DNA of 42,527 nucleotides from the IMG/VR virus record IMGVR_UViG_3300046327_000189, positions 1 to 42,527 of that record. One strand, written 5' to 3'. The position numbers and the translations under genes were made by a program. Of the stretch, positions 25,149-33,412 are shown piece by piece. Every line of letters begins with the position of its first letter. Position 1 is the stretch's first letter. The notes under the pieces are model-generated. The model was not told the origin of the DNA and made no database searches. It saw only the letters and a program-made list of their open reading frames with translations. The stretch is from a virus.

Positions 25149-25234
25149 CCAAAGACGAAATAGATATTCTATGTGAATCCCTCCAATCGCTAGATAACTT
25201 GGAGTTTTGGGTCATTATCCATCCAAAGGCTTAG
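25145..25234 (+). pseudogene. Truncated duplicate of the 26123 gene start
   Basis: A 29-codon frame beginning in a 4-base overlap with the endolysin stop. MTKDEIDILCESLQSLDNLE aligns with MTKTHLDIIIEALDSLDGFE at the start of the 26123 gene, then the similarity ends (WVIIHPKA, stop). The DNA is only about 60 percent alike, so this is not a recent copy. It is most simply the broken native 5' end left behind when the HNH cassette and a related gene copy came in. Confidence 0.65.
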
Positions 25235-25268
25235 GAGTTAATTCTTACCCCCAAAGTCTTTGGATGGA
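25218..25268 (+). terminator. Hairpin between gene fragment and HNH gene
   Basis: TCCATCCAAAG (25218-25228) pairs perfectly with CTTTGGATGGA (25258-25268), followed by TTTCACTTTTTAATTT. It covers the fragment's last codons and could terminate transcription ahead of the HNH gene. No promoter for that gene was found downstream of it. Confidence 0.55.
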
Positions 25269-25296
25269 TTTCACTTTTTAATTTAAAAAATAATCT

Positions 25297-26130
25297 ATGC
25301 CAGCAAAATTGAAAACTGATCTTCCCGATTTTACTATTTTCACAGATGGTAAGGGTAGATTATGTCAAGTGTGGAGGGGTAAGTACTACCCTGAAATAGA
25401 TAAAGGGTACTTTGGTAAAGTTCATGTACTGGTATGGGAATTTCATAATGTCAAAGTACCAAAAGGCTTTCATATTCATCATATTGATGGTAACAACAAA
25501 AATAACGAAATCTCTAATTTAGCTTGTTTGGATTGTTTTGATCACATATCATTACATTCAAGTAAAAGGGCTGAAGAGGGTACTTTGGGGTTTCAGTTAA
25601 TGTCTGGGGATAACAATCCATCAAAAAGACCCTCACAAAAAGCTCTAATAAGTGAGGTTCAGAAGAATTTAGTTGCTGAGGGTAATCATTATCTTCAAAG
25701 CCCAGAAGCAAGACACTCTTCTAGTATAAGGGGTAAATTACTAGCCTCTCAGGGACTACACCCCTCACAGACAACAGAGTTTAAAGAAGCTCAGTCTAAA
25801 AGAGCTAGTAGAGCGAGTAAGAGGAGGGCGGAGGAAGGGAGTTTATTCTTTCAGACCGCTGATGGGATAGAGAAAACTCGTCAAAGGAATAAGCAATTGG
25901 CATCAGAGGGTAGGCACCCCTCCCAATGTGAGGAATTTAAAAAGAGAGCCTCAGAAAGGGTGAAGAATAGGGAGTTTAGATTAGTGATTTGTGAGGAGTG
26001 CTCAAAACAGTTCTCTACAAATGCTTTGGCAAAAAGCAAACGATGTGGTTCTATTGAGTGTGAGCGTTCATCCAATAGAAAAAAGACTCAAAGATATAGG
26101 GATCGTAAAAAAGTAACCGCAAATGACTAA
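25297..26130 (+). CDS. HNH homing endonuclease with modular repeats
   Basis: A 277-residue protein. N-terminal half: HVLVWEFHNVKVPKGFHIHH, then DGNNKNNEISNLACLDCFDH, a standard HNH nuclease of phage homing genes. Residues 85-225 hold about five degenerate repeats of the form (L/R)A-x-EG-x-(H/L)-x-x-Q (for instance LLASQGLHPSQ, QLASEGRHPSQ), like the nuclease-associated modular DNA-binding repeats. A C-terminal CEEC...CGSIEC motif could bind zinc. It is very basic. It sits between a truncated gene start and an intact paralog of that gene, and its last bases overlap the paralog's ATG. Confidence 0.85.
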   Translation: MPAKLKTDLPDFTIFTDGKGRLCQVWRGKYYPEIDKGYFGKVHVLVWEFHNVKVPKGFHIHHIDGNNKNNEISNLACLDCFDHISLHSSKRAEEGTLGFQLMSGDNNPSKRPSQKALISEVQKNLVAEGNHYLQSPEARHSSSIRGKLLASQGLHPSQTTEFKEAQSKRASRASKRRAEEGSLFFQTADGIEKTRQRNKQLASEGRHPSQCEEFKKRASERVKNREFRLVICEECSKQFSTNALAKSKRCGSIECERSSNRKKTQRYRDRKKVTAND

Positions 26131-26683
26131 AACCCATCTTGATATTATCATAGAGGCTCTGGATTCTTTAGATGGCTTTGAGTTTTTTACCATGTCCATA
26201 AAAGATATGTGTGTCTATTTTAGGGTTTATGCTAAATCTAAGGGGGATTCTATAAGAATAGATCATAGATGGTTAAATGGTTTACTTGAGGGTTATGATA
26301 CTGAGGGTTTGGATTTTGAGATGATCTCAGACAATCCTCACTATTTAGATTTTATTGATGCTTTTTTTGAAAAGCTACATAGTAGTAAGTTTGAAATTCA
26401 ATTGAAGCTTGAGGCAGCTAAATCAATGCCGGAAGTCTCAAAAAGACTTCAAATGCTTGGAAATCACTGGGATGTGAAGAAACATTGGAACTCAACTATC
26501 CCAGTTAAACCGATAAACACATTAACAATCAATGCTATTCGTCTGGAAATGCCTCAACTATCCGGGGTTCAATTAATTTCCACAGAACAAGACGCATTGA
26601 ATTTAGAGCAGCAAATTCTTGAAAAATATGCAGAATATCTTGACTTTGAACCACTATCAGGAACTAGCACTGAAAACAGCTAG
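26123..26683 (+). CDS. Unknown protein with duplicated 5' end upstream
   Basis: A 186-residue acidic protein of unknown function. N-terminal half helical (HLDIIIEALDSLDGFEFFTM, MCVYFRVYAK); the C-terminal half includes MPEVSKRLQMLGNHWDVKK. Its first 20 residues resemble the fragment at 25145, and its ATG overlaps the end of the HNH gene by 8 bases, so it probably travelled with the nuclease. It overlaps the MazG-like gene by 56 bases. Confidence 0.65.
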   Translation: MTKTHLDIIIEALDSLDGFEFFTMSIKDMCVYFRVYAKSKGDSIRIDHRWLNGLLEGYDTEGLDFEMISDNPHYLDFIDAFFEKLHSSKFEIQLKLEAAKSMPEVSKRLQMLGNHWDVKKHWNSTIPVKPINTLTINAIRLEMPQLSGVQLISTEQDALNLEQQILEKYAEYLDFEPLSGTSTENS

Positions 26684-27176
26684 ATACCCTAATGTTGGTA
26701 AAAATTTGACTTACCCTATTCTGGGTCTTATTGGTGAAGTGGGCGAAGTTGCAGAGCTTTGGGCAACTCAAGGACTCACCGACTCATTTAAAGGAGACAA
26801 TCTTCTTGAGTATGGCGATGTTCTTTGGTATTATGCTACCTGCTGCCATGAGTTAGGTCATAAGTTAGCTGACCTTCCCTCCTTTCGATCTTTTTACATC
26901 GACTCTTTCCAAGGACTTCAAAAGCTATTCCCCAATGTTGCTACTTGGGATAACGTAAAGAGCACAGCTAATAAGATGATGTATACAGCCAACTTAACAG
27001 CTAATATTGTAAAGAAAATTCAACGTGACGATGCAGGGAACTTGACTACCGAAAAGAAAATTCGTTTGATGGAGTATTTAGCTGATTCTTTTCTAGCTTG
27101 GTCTGATCTCCTTGTTCAATTTGAAGTGGATTTGGCTAAAGTAGCTGAAGACAATATAAAGAAATTAAATGGCTGA
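26628..27176 (+). CDS. MazG-like nucleotide pyrophosphohydrolase
   Basis: 182 residues from the ATG at 26628 (an upstream in-frame TTG at 26619 is less likely). NHYQELALKTARYP is a common start for phage MazG-like proteins; GLIGEVGEVAELW supplies the ExxE metal motif and LLEYGDVLWYY the ExxD motif. These all-alpha enzymes hydrolyse (d)NTPs to monophosphates; phage members are thought to lower ppGpp or clean nucleotide pools. It overlaps the large terminase gene by 8 bases. Confidence 0.8.
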   Translation: MQNILTLNHYQELALKTARYPNVGKNLTYPILGLIGEVGEVAELWATQGLTDSFKGDNLLEYGDVLWYYATCCHELGHKLADLPSFRSFYIDSFQGLQKLFPNVATWDNVKSTANKMMYTANLTANIVKKIQRDDAGNLTTEKKIRLMEYLADSFLAWSDLLVQFEVDLAKVAEDNIKKLNG

Positions 27177-28392
27177 GAGCGTAGGTTCCCCTTTTAACGA
27201 AACAAACACCACGGATGTATTCTGGCAGGTGTTATCAGTTTGGGACAAGTATGATACACTTGTCCTACAGGGGGGAACTTCTAGCTCGAAAACGTATAGT
27301 GTAATGCAAGTTCTGGGCTTGCAGGGGATGGTTCATCCCTATCAAATGCTGGTGGTTGGTCAGGATTTTCCCAACCTTCGTAAAGGCCCAATGGCTGATT
27401 TCAAGGAGATTTTAAAAACAACTCCTTTACTTCAGGAACACATAACTAAACACGATAAAACCAACAACATTTATTATTTCAAATCCGGTGCTGAGTTACA
27501 GTTCTCAGCCTTGGATGATGCTCAGGATGCAAAATCAGGTAAACGAGATATTACCTTTGTGAATGAAGCAAACGGTATCGAGTTTGACATTTTTGAGCAG
27601 ATTGACGTTCGTACTCGTTTAAAAACTATCATCGACTACAACCCTAACGCTAAGTTTTGGGTACATACAGAGGTTTTGGCAAAAGACCCAAAATCTGTCC
27701 TGATGATAAGCAATTTCACCAACAATAAGTTCATTCCAGAACGGATGTTGCGGAAAATCTTGTCTTGGAAGGAGAATAAACCAAACAGATGGCGGGTTTA
27801 TGGCTTGGGTTTAACAGGTATTACTGAGGATGCCATTTTTCCTAATGTAAATTGGATAACCAATAGAGAATTTGAATCCAGAACATTGACAAAGCGGGGA
27901 TTTGGTTTGGATTATGGTTTCAATAAAGACCCCCTGGCCTTTATTGAGGGTGGTTTAGATACTGAATATCCCAATCGTTTGTACCTTAGGTGCTTGATGT
28001 ACGGTAATGGTATGAGGAGAACTCAGATAGCTGAGAATCTTCATAAGCTAGGGATTACTGATGAATTAATCTCTATGGACGATGCAGTGGCTCAAGAAAT
28101 TGCTGAGTTACTTAGAGAGGAGGATGGTTTTAACATAAAGTCTGCCAATAGGTCAGGAGGTTCTATTCGTAGGGGTATTGCACTACTTGAGGATTATGAA
28201 TTATACATTGTAATTCATAATGCTTGGATGGAAGAGCAAGAGAAGTACGTTTGGGTGAAAACCAAAGGGGGTATCTATGAAAAAGTACCAACAAATAAGT
28301 GGAACCATTGTTGGGACGCGACTCGTTATATGGCTCTTGAGGTACTTGCCGAGGCTGAGTTGGGAGATTTCGACGAGGAGGTAGTAGGATAA
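27169..28392 (+). CDS. terL: Terminase large subunit
   Basis: 407 residues. ATPase: Walker A GGTSSSKTYSVMQ (residues 35-42 for GGTSSSKT), Walker B RDITFVNEAN, coupling region TRLKTIIDYNPNA. Nuclease (RNase H fold): FGLDYGFNKDPLAF (first Asp), LISMDDA (second) and HCWDATRYM (third). It drives DNA into the prohead and cuts it at the end of packaging. No small terminase or portal gene is seen next to it; the flanking genes are unknown, which is unusual for this region. Confidence 0.9.
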   Translation: MAESVGSPFNETNTTDVFWQVLSVWDKYDTLVLQGGTSSSKTYSVMQVLGLQGMVHPYQMLVVGQDFPNLRKGPMADFKEILKTTPLLQEHITKHDKTNNIYYFKSGAELQFSALDDAQDAKSGKRDITFVNEANGIEFDIFEQIDVRTRLKTIIDYNPNAKFWVHTEVLAKDPKSVLMISNFTNNKFIPERMLRKILSWKENKPNRWRVYGLGLTGITEDAIFPNVNWITNREFESRTLTKRGFGLDYGFNKDPLAFIEGGLDTEYPNRLYLRCLMYGNGMRRTQIAENLHKLGITDELISMDDAVAQEIAELLREEDGFNIKSANRSGGSIRRGIALLEDYELYIVIHNAWMEEQEKYVWVKTKGGIYEKVPTNKWNHCWDATRYMALEVLAEAELGDFDEEVVG

Positions 28393-28408
28393 AAACAATA
28401 AAAAAGCA

Positions 28409-28882
28409 ATGAATAAATTTGTAGCTTACGCTTTATCAGCGTTCATTTTGTTTCTAGGCGTTGGTTATATGTGCTCCCGTCCAAAGGTTGAGCCTGTTAA
28501 AAAACCACAACTTACCCTAGAAGATGGTAAGAAGTTGGCTGATGCTATTGCTCAGGCCGAGTTCCGAAAGGCTGATCTTGAAATGCAGTTGGCTGATCTT
28601 GATTCAACCCTTGCAGGTGGTCATTACATCTATGTACTACATGTTAGGGCGCAGAAAGTCAATGTTAACATGAAAACTCGTTCTGGTGAGGCTGATGCAG
28701 TTGATTTTACTATCCCTACAAGTCGGGAGTTTTGGATGATTGTAAGACCGGGTGATATTCTTAATGCTGGGGTTGATTACAAAGGTTTCACTTTTACCCA
28801 GAATATTGAAGGATACGATGTCCGAATTATGAACAAAGACAAATTTAAATACCAACATGGACAATATAACGACATTGATTAA
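28409..28882 (+). CDS. Membrane-anchored unknown protein
   Basis: 157 residues with one N-terminal membrane segment (VAYALSAFILFLGVGYMC). The Cys is not in a good lipobox, so a simple anchor is more likely than a lipoprotein. A short coiled coil follows (AQAEFRKADLEMQLADL), then a beta-rich domain (YIYVLHVRAQKVNVNMK). It lies 16 bases after terL and overlaps the next gene by 26 bases. Function unknown. Confidence 0.65.
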   Translation: MNKFVAYALSAFILFLGVGYMCSRPKVEPVKKPQLTLEDGKKLADAIAQAEFRKADLEMQLADLDSTLAGGHYIYVLHVRAQKVNVNMKTRSGEADAVDFTIPTSREFWMIVRPGDILNAGVDYKGFTFTQNIEGYDVRIMNKDKFKYQHGQYNDID

Positions 28883-29642
28883 AGCCTTAGAAGATGTAAA
28901 GGCTGAGTTTACTGCTCTAGGACAAGACAGAGCTTTTCAGGGTATTGTATTAACACTATCCCAAACTTTTAAAGGACGTGCTGCTGATTTTCAGCCATTA
29001 CTGCCTCAAGCGGCAATGCCACGGGTAATAAAAAACCCTGTTCAGATTAAGTCTCTTGGCAACTCAGGGATTCAGGGTAGTCAGTCTACATCTTGCCCTA
29101 CTTGTGGGAAGGGAAGTTCAGTACCAGTTCAACAGAATAAACCTGTAAGTGGAAATATTCTTCGCTTGGCTAAGAAAGTTGAGGAGATTGCTACTGAGGT
29201 TTTTGAACAACCCTATGTTGAAACCGACAAGGACTACTCACAGCTTGTGTCTGATCTTGTTGAGTCTGCTGATATGGGTGCTTTACCATTAAGTATGCAA
29301 GAGGCTACTGAAGCTTTGGGTAAGTTCTCTGAGGCTATTAATGCCACCGCCTCGGCTATGGGACTTACAACACAAGAAGCAGCCAAGACTCTGGACGCAA
29401 TCACTGAGGATGGTATTGGCATTAGCCCTACTTACTTTGAAAATCCTGAAAAAATCCTTACTGGTGAGCCCGTAATTGAATCTAACGATTGGATTACTGT
29501 TCTGCAAGAAGTGAAGGACGTAAAACAAGGGAAGGAATTGTACAAAGCAATTACAGGAAAAGGTTATCCACCTCGTTGGCCTCAAGAACTTGATCAGATC
29601 GCAAAAGCTATTTGGCAAGCTCGCCAAAACATTGAAATCTAA
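28857..29642 (+). CDS. Unknown protein downstream of terL
   Basis: 261 residues. Residues 80-90 contain SCPTCGKG, a possible knuckle; the rest is mostly helical and acidic, with Ala/Thr-rich stretches (FSEAINATASAMGLTTQEAA). By place in the packaging region it might be structural, but no family is recognised. Its stop overlaps the next ATG by one base (TAATG). Confidence 0.6.
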   Translation: MDNITTLIKALEDVKAEFTALGQDRAFQGIVLTLSQTFKGRAADFQPLLPQAAMPRVIKNPVQIKSLGNSGIQGSQSTSCPTCGKGSSVPVQQNKPVSGNILRLAKKVEEIATEVFEQPYVETDKDYSQLVSDLVESADMGALPLSMQEATEALGKFSEAINATASAMGLTTQEAAKTLDAITEDGIGISPTYFENPEKILTGEPVIESNDWITVLQEVKDVKQGKELYKAITGKGYPPRWPQELDQIAKAIWQARQNIEI

Positions 29643-30558
29643 TGATAGTAAACTTAGGAAATAACAGAAAGTTCAAAGTCCCTCAAACGGCTTCTGACAT
29701 TACATTCCAACAGTTTGTGGATGCCACGGCTATGGAACAGGCTTTGTTGAAAGACGAAGAATTTGGGTATGATACCTTAATTGATGTCCTTACGTGTTAT
29801 TTCCCTGATGAAGACCTATCATTACTTGAGTTTGATGATGTAACTCCAATTGGCTCTAAGTTTCTAATACCCGGTGATGATTTTACGACTGTAACCCTCT
29901 ATAATCATGTAGTTGCTGTTATTAATAGTTTTAGCCTGGACAGGATAAAACAGTTCTCCATTACTCACAAAGGGGAACTGTTTTTCATTGCTGCTCAAGA
30001 GGAGATTTTCCCTACCCGAAAATTGACGGTAGGGGAATCCCTCACTATGTTAGAATTGTCCAGAAGAGTTCAAAAACTTGTGGATAAGAAAGGAGACACT
30101 GATGGTAATTATGAATTTAGCCTAGGTCTTGAGGAGATTGCGATTCTAGCTCGTAAAAAGGGAGAGATGTTACCAATCAAATCAAAAGATCGCACTGAGT
30201 TCATAAAACAAAGGGCTGAGTTCTTTTCTGACTGTCCCTTATCTGAGATTCTAAAGATCAGGTTTTTTTTTACACATTTCTCGCGTCGCTACATGAAAAC
30301 CCTAGATATAAACCATTCTGGGAACGTGTTGAGTTTTCAACGCCGAGTACCAAAGAGGAACGAAAGGCGAAAGCGAAAGCGATAGAGATAGGTGAACGAA
30401 AAGCTGAGGTTTTAGGGTGGATGGGAGTACTTGATACAATCATAGAGAACAAATGGTTTTCTGGAAGTTATCCAACCCCATTAGAATCAGCTTGGTTAGG
30501 AGATTTTGAGACAGCAGTTGAGTTAATAGCTAGATTAAATGTTTCTCAAGCTCAGTGA
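29642..30558 (+). CDS. Unknown protein read through a -1 shift at T9
   Basis: In the first frame the ORF ends at 30385 (247 residues), but from the run of nine T (30263-30271) on, the -1 frame looks far better: it stays open for 95 codons to 30558 and reads as normal protein (YTFLASLHENPRYKPFWERV, then VLGWMGVLDTIIENKWFSG). The zero-frame tail is a run of basic residues (RRVPKRNERRKRKR), typical of out-of-frame sequence. The joined product would be about 305 residues. Either a programmed slip at T TTT TTT or a miscounted homopolymer explains it. Possibly structural, by position. Confidence 0.65.
30263..30271 (+). other. Nine-T slippery run, -1 shift site
   Basis: TTTTTTTTT in frame as three Phe codons. 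Slipping back one base yields TAC as the next codon and opens the downstream 95 codons. One more or two fewer T in the true genome would have the same effect without any slip. Confidence 0.6.
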
Positions 30559-30574
30559 AAGATTTTCGTGATTT

Positions 30575-30608
30575 CTTTACATGTTTTAAACTTCATGTAA
30601 AGTTTTTT
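30575..30608 (+). terminator. Terminator of the terminase-region operon
   Basis: CTTTACATG (30575-30583) pairs with CATGTAAAG (30594-30602), followed by TTTTTTC. It comes 17 bases after the stop codon of the shifted frame at 30558, which also supports that longer frame as the real end of the gene. Confidence 0.8.
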
Positions 30609-30629
30609 CAAAATTTTTTACATTAGGTA

Positions 30630-30660
30630 TTGACTTTTTAAATTTTACTCTGCATCTTTG
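30630..30660 (+). promoter_or_regulatory. N18 promoter of the giant RNA
   Basis: TTGAC (30630-30634), 18 bases, CATCTTTG (30653-30660). Only the first base of the -7 box differs from TAnnTTTG. It lies between the upstream terminator and the first hairpin of the RNA, giving a start near 30667. Confidence 0.75.
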
Positions 30661-30666
30661 TATCAG

Positions 30667-31945
30667 CGAAATCGGGATGTCTACCTGAATACTTTTTTCA
30701 GATATTCTGAAAAAAGAACCAAATTCACGCAAATGCGATAAAGAAATTGGCTCCTTGAGAACTCGGTGATTGCTTACTCTGAGATGAGTTGATTATCCTA
30801 AATGAAGGACATCAAACCGAGGAAAAGAAAAATGAAAGTGACAGTCTGACTAAAGGCGAAATAGCGGCACTCAGGTTGCTGCATCGAGAGCCACGAAGGA
30901 GAGAGTAGAAAACTCCGATAAAACCTAGACCGTCCTTTCTAAGATGCAGGTATAGGACAGCATAAATAAGTTGTGGGAACATCGGGTAAGCCACAAAAGC
31001 TGTTAGACCTCCCGACACGGTGAGCAACCGGACACTGGGAAAGGCTAGGAGGTCTTATTTATGTGGTGCAAGCACTTTTCAGTGACCTTTCAAACACTCA
31101 GAAAAGCAGGAGAACGCTCTTTATCATCTTAGTTGAGAGTTTCAACAGATGTGACTTTGGCCAGGGGATGACCTAGAAATAGGGATTGAATAGGAACCCT
31201 ACCCACGAAAGTGAACAACGTAAATAGACATAAATCTGGTGAGCCTTAGCTTTTTGTAGGTTAGAATCCTACCTATCCTTAAGAGGGGTAGTGCGTGGAT
31301 GGTAAGTCACGGCCAGATAGGTTTAGGCTCAGAAATGAGAAAGCCCTTAATCAGCGGAGATAGCTGAGTTTAGTCAAAGGGATTTGAGGCATTACTTTAC
31401 CTCATAAACCTTCTGATCTGACAAATCAGATTGTAGTCCTCTTAGGATTATAGGTATCTAAGAGTATTTAATGTGGCACACACAGAAAACCTATTGACAT
31501 TTTACTGATTTTCCACAGCGAAAAAATCAGTCTGGGTTTAGGGATTTCTTACAGCCTAAGAAATTCAAATCTTTCGGGAGCGTCTGGGAAAGACAGTTAG
31601 GGAACCCTGACCTAACAAATTCTAGTGTATTAGTTCAGTTGGTAGAATGCTACATTTGGGATGTAGAGGTCGTTGGTTCGAGTCCAACATATGCTACGAT
31701 GTCAGGTCGCGCCTGAACGATTTGAGTTTACCGGAGTACCGTTAAAGCAGAGTTCTCAACCAGAAAAACAAAAAGACTCTGCCTAATATTTGCCTGTATA
31801 GGCTTTATAGATTAAACGGCAGGGGTTAGGGAAAACCCTGACTGAGAAATAAGACACAATAAAATCTCAGTAGTCACTATCTTTGTGTTGAGATAGCTAT
31901 AGTAGGAGGATAAGAATGCCTCCCCCTGGCACGTTTAATCGACAA
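30667..31945 (+). ncRNA. Giant structured RNA (GOLLD/ROOL-like) with embedded tRNA
   Basis: About 1.28 kb with no convincing protein frame and its own promoter. It is packed with perfect stems: 30692-30701/30707-30716, 30961-30970/31053-31062 closing a multibranch with AGACCTCC/GGAGGTCT inside, CTCTTAG/CTAAGAG (31440 region), ATTTCTTA/TAAGAAAT (31545 region), GTTAGG/CCTAAC just before the tRNA, TCAGG/CCTGA just after it, GCAGAGT/ACTCTGC, ACTGAGA/TCTCAGT, GGAGG/CCTCC, and a closing stem GATTAAACG (31810-31818)/CGTTTAATC (31932-31940). A tRNA-Pro lies inside. Size, density of folding, phage setting and tRNA match the known giant ornate RNAs; class membership was not tested. Confidence 0.8.
31624..31696 (+). 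tRNA. tRNA-Pro (anticodon UGG)
   Basis: A full 73-base cloverleaf: acceptor AGTGTAT/ATATGCT (two G-U type pairs), D arm GTTC...GAAT, anticodon stem CTACA/TGTAG with loop TTTGGGA (anticodon 31657-31659), variable AGGTC, T arm GTTGG-TTCGAGT-CCAAC, discriminator A. The 3' CCA is not encoded (CGA follows). It is flanked by stems of the giant RNA on both sides, so it must be cut out of a longer transcript. Confidence 0.9.
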
Positions 31946-31958
31946 AAACAAAAGAATT

Positions 31959-32249
31959 ATGGACTTTTCTACTATTCTACCTGAAATAAAAGATGGTTAC
32001 CCAGTTCGTAGGAGGGCTTGGCCTGATGGTCTATTTGTTTTTATGCAAATTCCATCTATCATAAACCCAGATATTATTCCGAAAATGACCTCTTTATCCG
32101 ATCAAGTTAAAGAAGTTTTAGTGGATAGACGACTACCATTAGTATACCAAGACCAATTAGCGTTGTGTTACCCTAATAATGTAATTGTATCCTACGCTTT
32201 AAATGAGCAGGATATTTTTAACAACGACTGGGAAATTTATACAAAATGA
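31959..32249 (+). CDS. Tad2-like anti-Thoeris protein (DUF2829)
   Basis: 96 residues. MDFSTILPEIKDGYPVRRRA with WPDGLFVFMQIP gives the family's start (G-x-x-V-x-R-x-x-W), then MTSLSDQVKEVL, and the end fits: SYALNEQDIFNNDWEIY (the usual DxxxxDW). Tad2 proteins of this family bind the signal nucleotide made by Thoeris TIR proteins and block that defence. It begins 14 bases after the giant RNA's closing stem, without its own promoter or an intervening terminator, so it may ride on that transcript. Confidence 0.7.
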   Translation: MDFSTILPEIKDGYPVRRRAWPDGLFVFMQIPSIINPDIIPKMTSLSDQVKEVLVDRRLPLVYQDQLALCYPNNVIVSYALNEQDIFNNDWEIYTK

Positions 32250-32902
32250 TTCAGCACATTATTGAGATTATTAAACATATGCCTGTATCTTGCTATAGAG
32301 TCGATACGGTAGCGCAGATTTACAATGGTCAGGATATTCCCCATCCTACTTTTGGTGCTGATTTTACTAATTACAAGGAACAAAGATTTTGGAGCAGGTC
32401 ATGGGAGCAATCAGGGGCGTTGCCAAGTAAAATGGCAGTCAAATTTCCTGTTGTTGTTTTAGTTTCTGATTACGCTGAAACCAAGGATCGAAAAAATCTA
32501 TGCCAAACTTGGTCTTTGTTGGTAGCCGACATTCCAGATTGCCCGACTTGCCCAGAGGTTTGTCGTAGAAGTAAAGTAGCGATTCAAGATGATTTGATGA
32601 CTACTCTAGCCTACATCATAAATAAGCTCACTGAGCGCAGTCTTGTGACCCTCAGCGACGATTCTCAAGCTTGGGTATCCTTAGATACTTTAAAGCAATT
32701 AAAGTACGATAGGGAGGTTAAATGTGTTGATAAGACCATTTATCCAGAATGGGATACTATCAAAGACTTGCCTCTAAATAGAGATAATTCAATCTGGAAA
32801 GGAGTTCAATTTACAGTCTGTGACTGTGTTGACATTTCTTTTGAAGAGGTTGAGTATAATTTAACTTCCCGGAAAGGGGAACCAAAATGTCCAACATGCT
32901 AA
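32246..32902 (+). CDS. Unknown protein with Cys pairs
   Basis: 218 residues overlapping the Tad2-like gene by 4 bases. It has Cys clusters (DCPTCPEVC in the middle, CDCVD and KCPTC at the end), a beta-rich N-terminal half (MAVKFPVVVLVSDYAETKDR) and a helical middle. It could be a structural or tail-completion protein, but nothing is recognised. The next gene overlaps its end by 16 bases. Confidence 0.6.
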   Translation: MIQHIIEIIKHMPVSCYRVDTVAQIYNGQDIPHPTFGADFTNYKEQRFWSRSWEQSGALPSKMAVKFPVVVLVSDYAETKDRKNLCQTWSLLVADIPDCPTCPEVCRRSKVAIQDDLMTTLAYIINKLTERSLVTLSDDSQAWVSLDTLKQLKYDREVKCVDKTIYPEWDTIKDLPLNRDNSIWKGVQFTVCDCVDISFEEVEYNLTSRKGEPKCPTC

Positions 32903-33090
32903 GGCAACGAATTTTTACTTTTTTAGGGTACATTGCAATGATTTGGCTAGGGGTAATGGCTATCATGGTAATTGCTCATTGGGTAAATACAATCAAGTAT
33001 TTTGGCCCTGCTTTCGGAGGATTTGTCATCCTAGCAATCATTATTGCGATCCTACAACCAAAAACTGAAGATAATGAAGCTGATAATTAG
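32887..33090 (+). CDS. Small two-helix membrane protein
   Basis: 67 residues: two membrane segments (GYIAMIWLGVMAIMVIAHWV and FGPAFGGFVILAIIIAIL) and a charged tail (QPKTEDNEADN). Another possible holin or membrane-modifying protein. Its end overlaps the signal peptide of the next gene by 17 bases. Confidence 0.6.
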   Translation: MSNMLRQRIFTFLGYIAMIWLGVMAIMVIAHWVNTIKYFGPAFGGFVILAIIIAILQPKTEDNEADN

Positions 33091-33412
33091 TGTTGTGTGT
33101 CTTTTGGTAGCTATGAGTTTAAATGCTCAAGTTATAGCAGTTCAAGCTCCTGACAATCGAATCACTATTGTTACAAACCCTATAATTAATTTCTCTCAAG
33201 ACCAGATTGCTATTTACAGGCATGTTTACTATCTTGAGGGGGGATCATATCAAAACCAGCTTGAAACTTATAATTGGAAAGCTTCTTTAATTACAAATGG
33301 GAGTGGTTGGTATGTAATACATACATTTGTGTGGGTTTACGAACGTCAGCCTGATGGAAGTTTAGAGGCTGTAGGTCGCAAAAAATACTACACTCGCGTG
33401 TATATAAGATAA
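33074..33412 (+). CDS. Secreted unknown protein
   Basis: 112 residues from the ATG at 33074, chosen because it gives a clean signal peptide (MKLIISVVCLLVAMSLNAQ, cut likely after NA). The frame is open back to 33044 but those residues are not signal-like. The mature part is beta-rich with many Tyr (YRHVYYLEGGSYQNQ) and ends in a basic segment. Exported; role unknown. A strong terminator follows. Confidence 0.65.
   Translation: MKLIISVVCLLVAMSLNAQVIAVQAPDNRITIVTNPIINFSQDQIAIYRHVYYLEGGSYQNQLETYNWKASLITNGSGWYVIHTFVWVYERQPDGSLEAVGRKKYYTRVYIR

Noticed and set aside
25145-26130. HNH cassette as an intron inside one gene
   Set aside because: The upstream fragment and the downstream gene both encode the same N-terminal residues, so they are duplicates rather than exons of one gene.
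30812-31027. 71-codon minus-strand frame inside the giant RNA region
   Set aside because: It overlaps many perfect RNA stems, has no promoter or ribosome-binding context and reads as unlikely protein; it is a chance frame.
31230-31320. A second tRNA suggested by a T-arm-like GTAGG-TTAGAAT-CCTAC
   Set aside because: No matching acceptor, D or anticodon arms could be laid out around it; it is counted as a hairpin of the large RNA.
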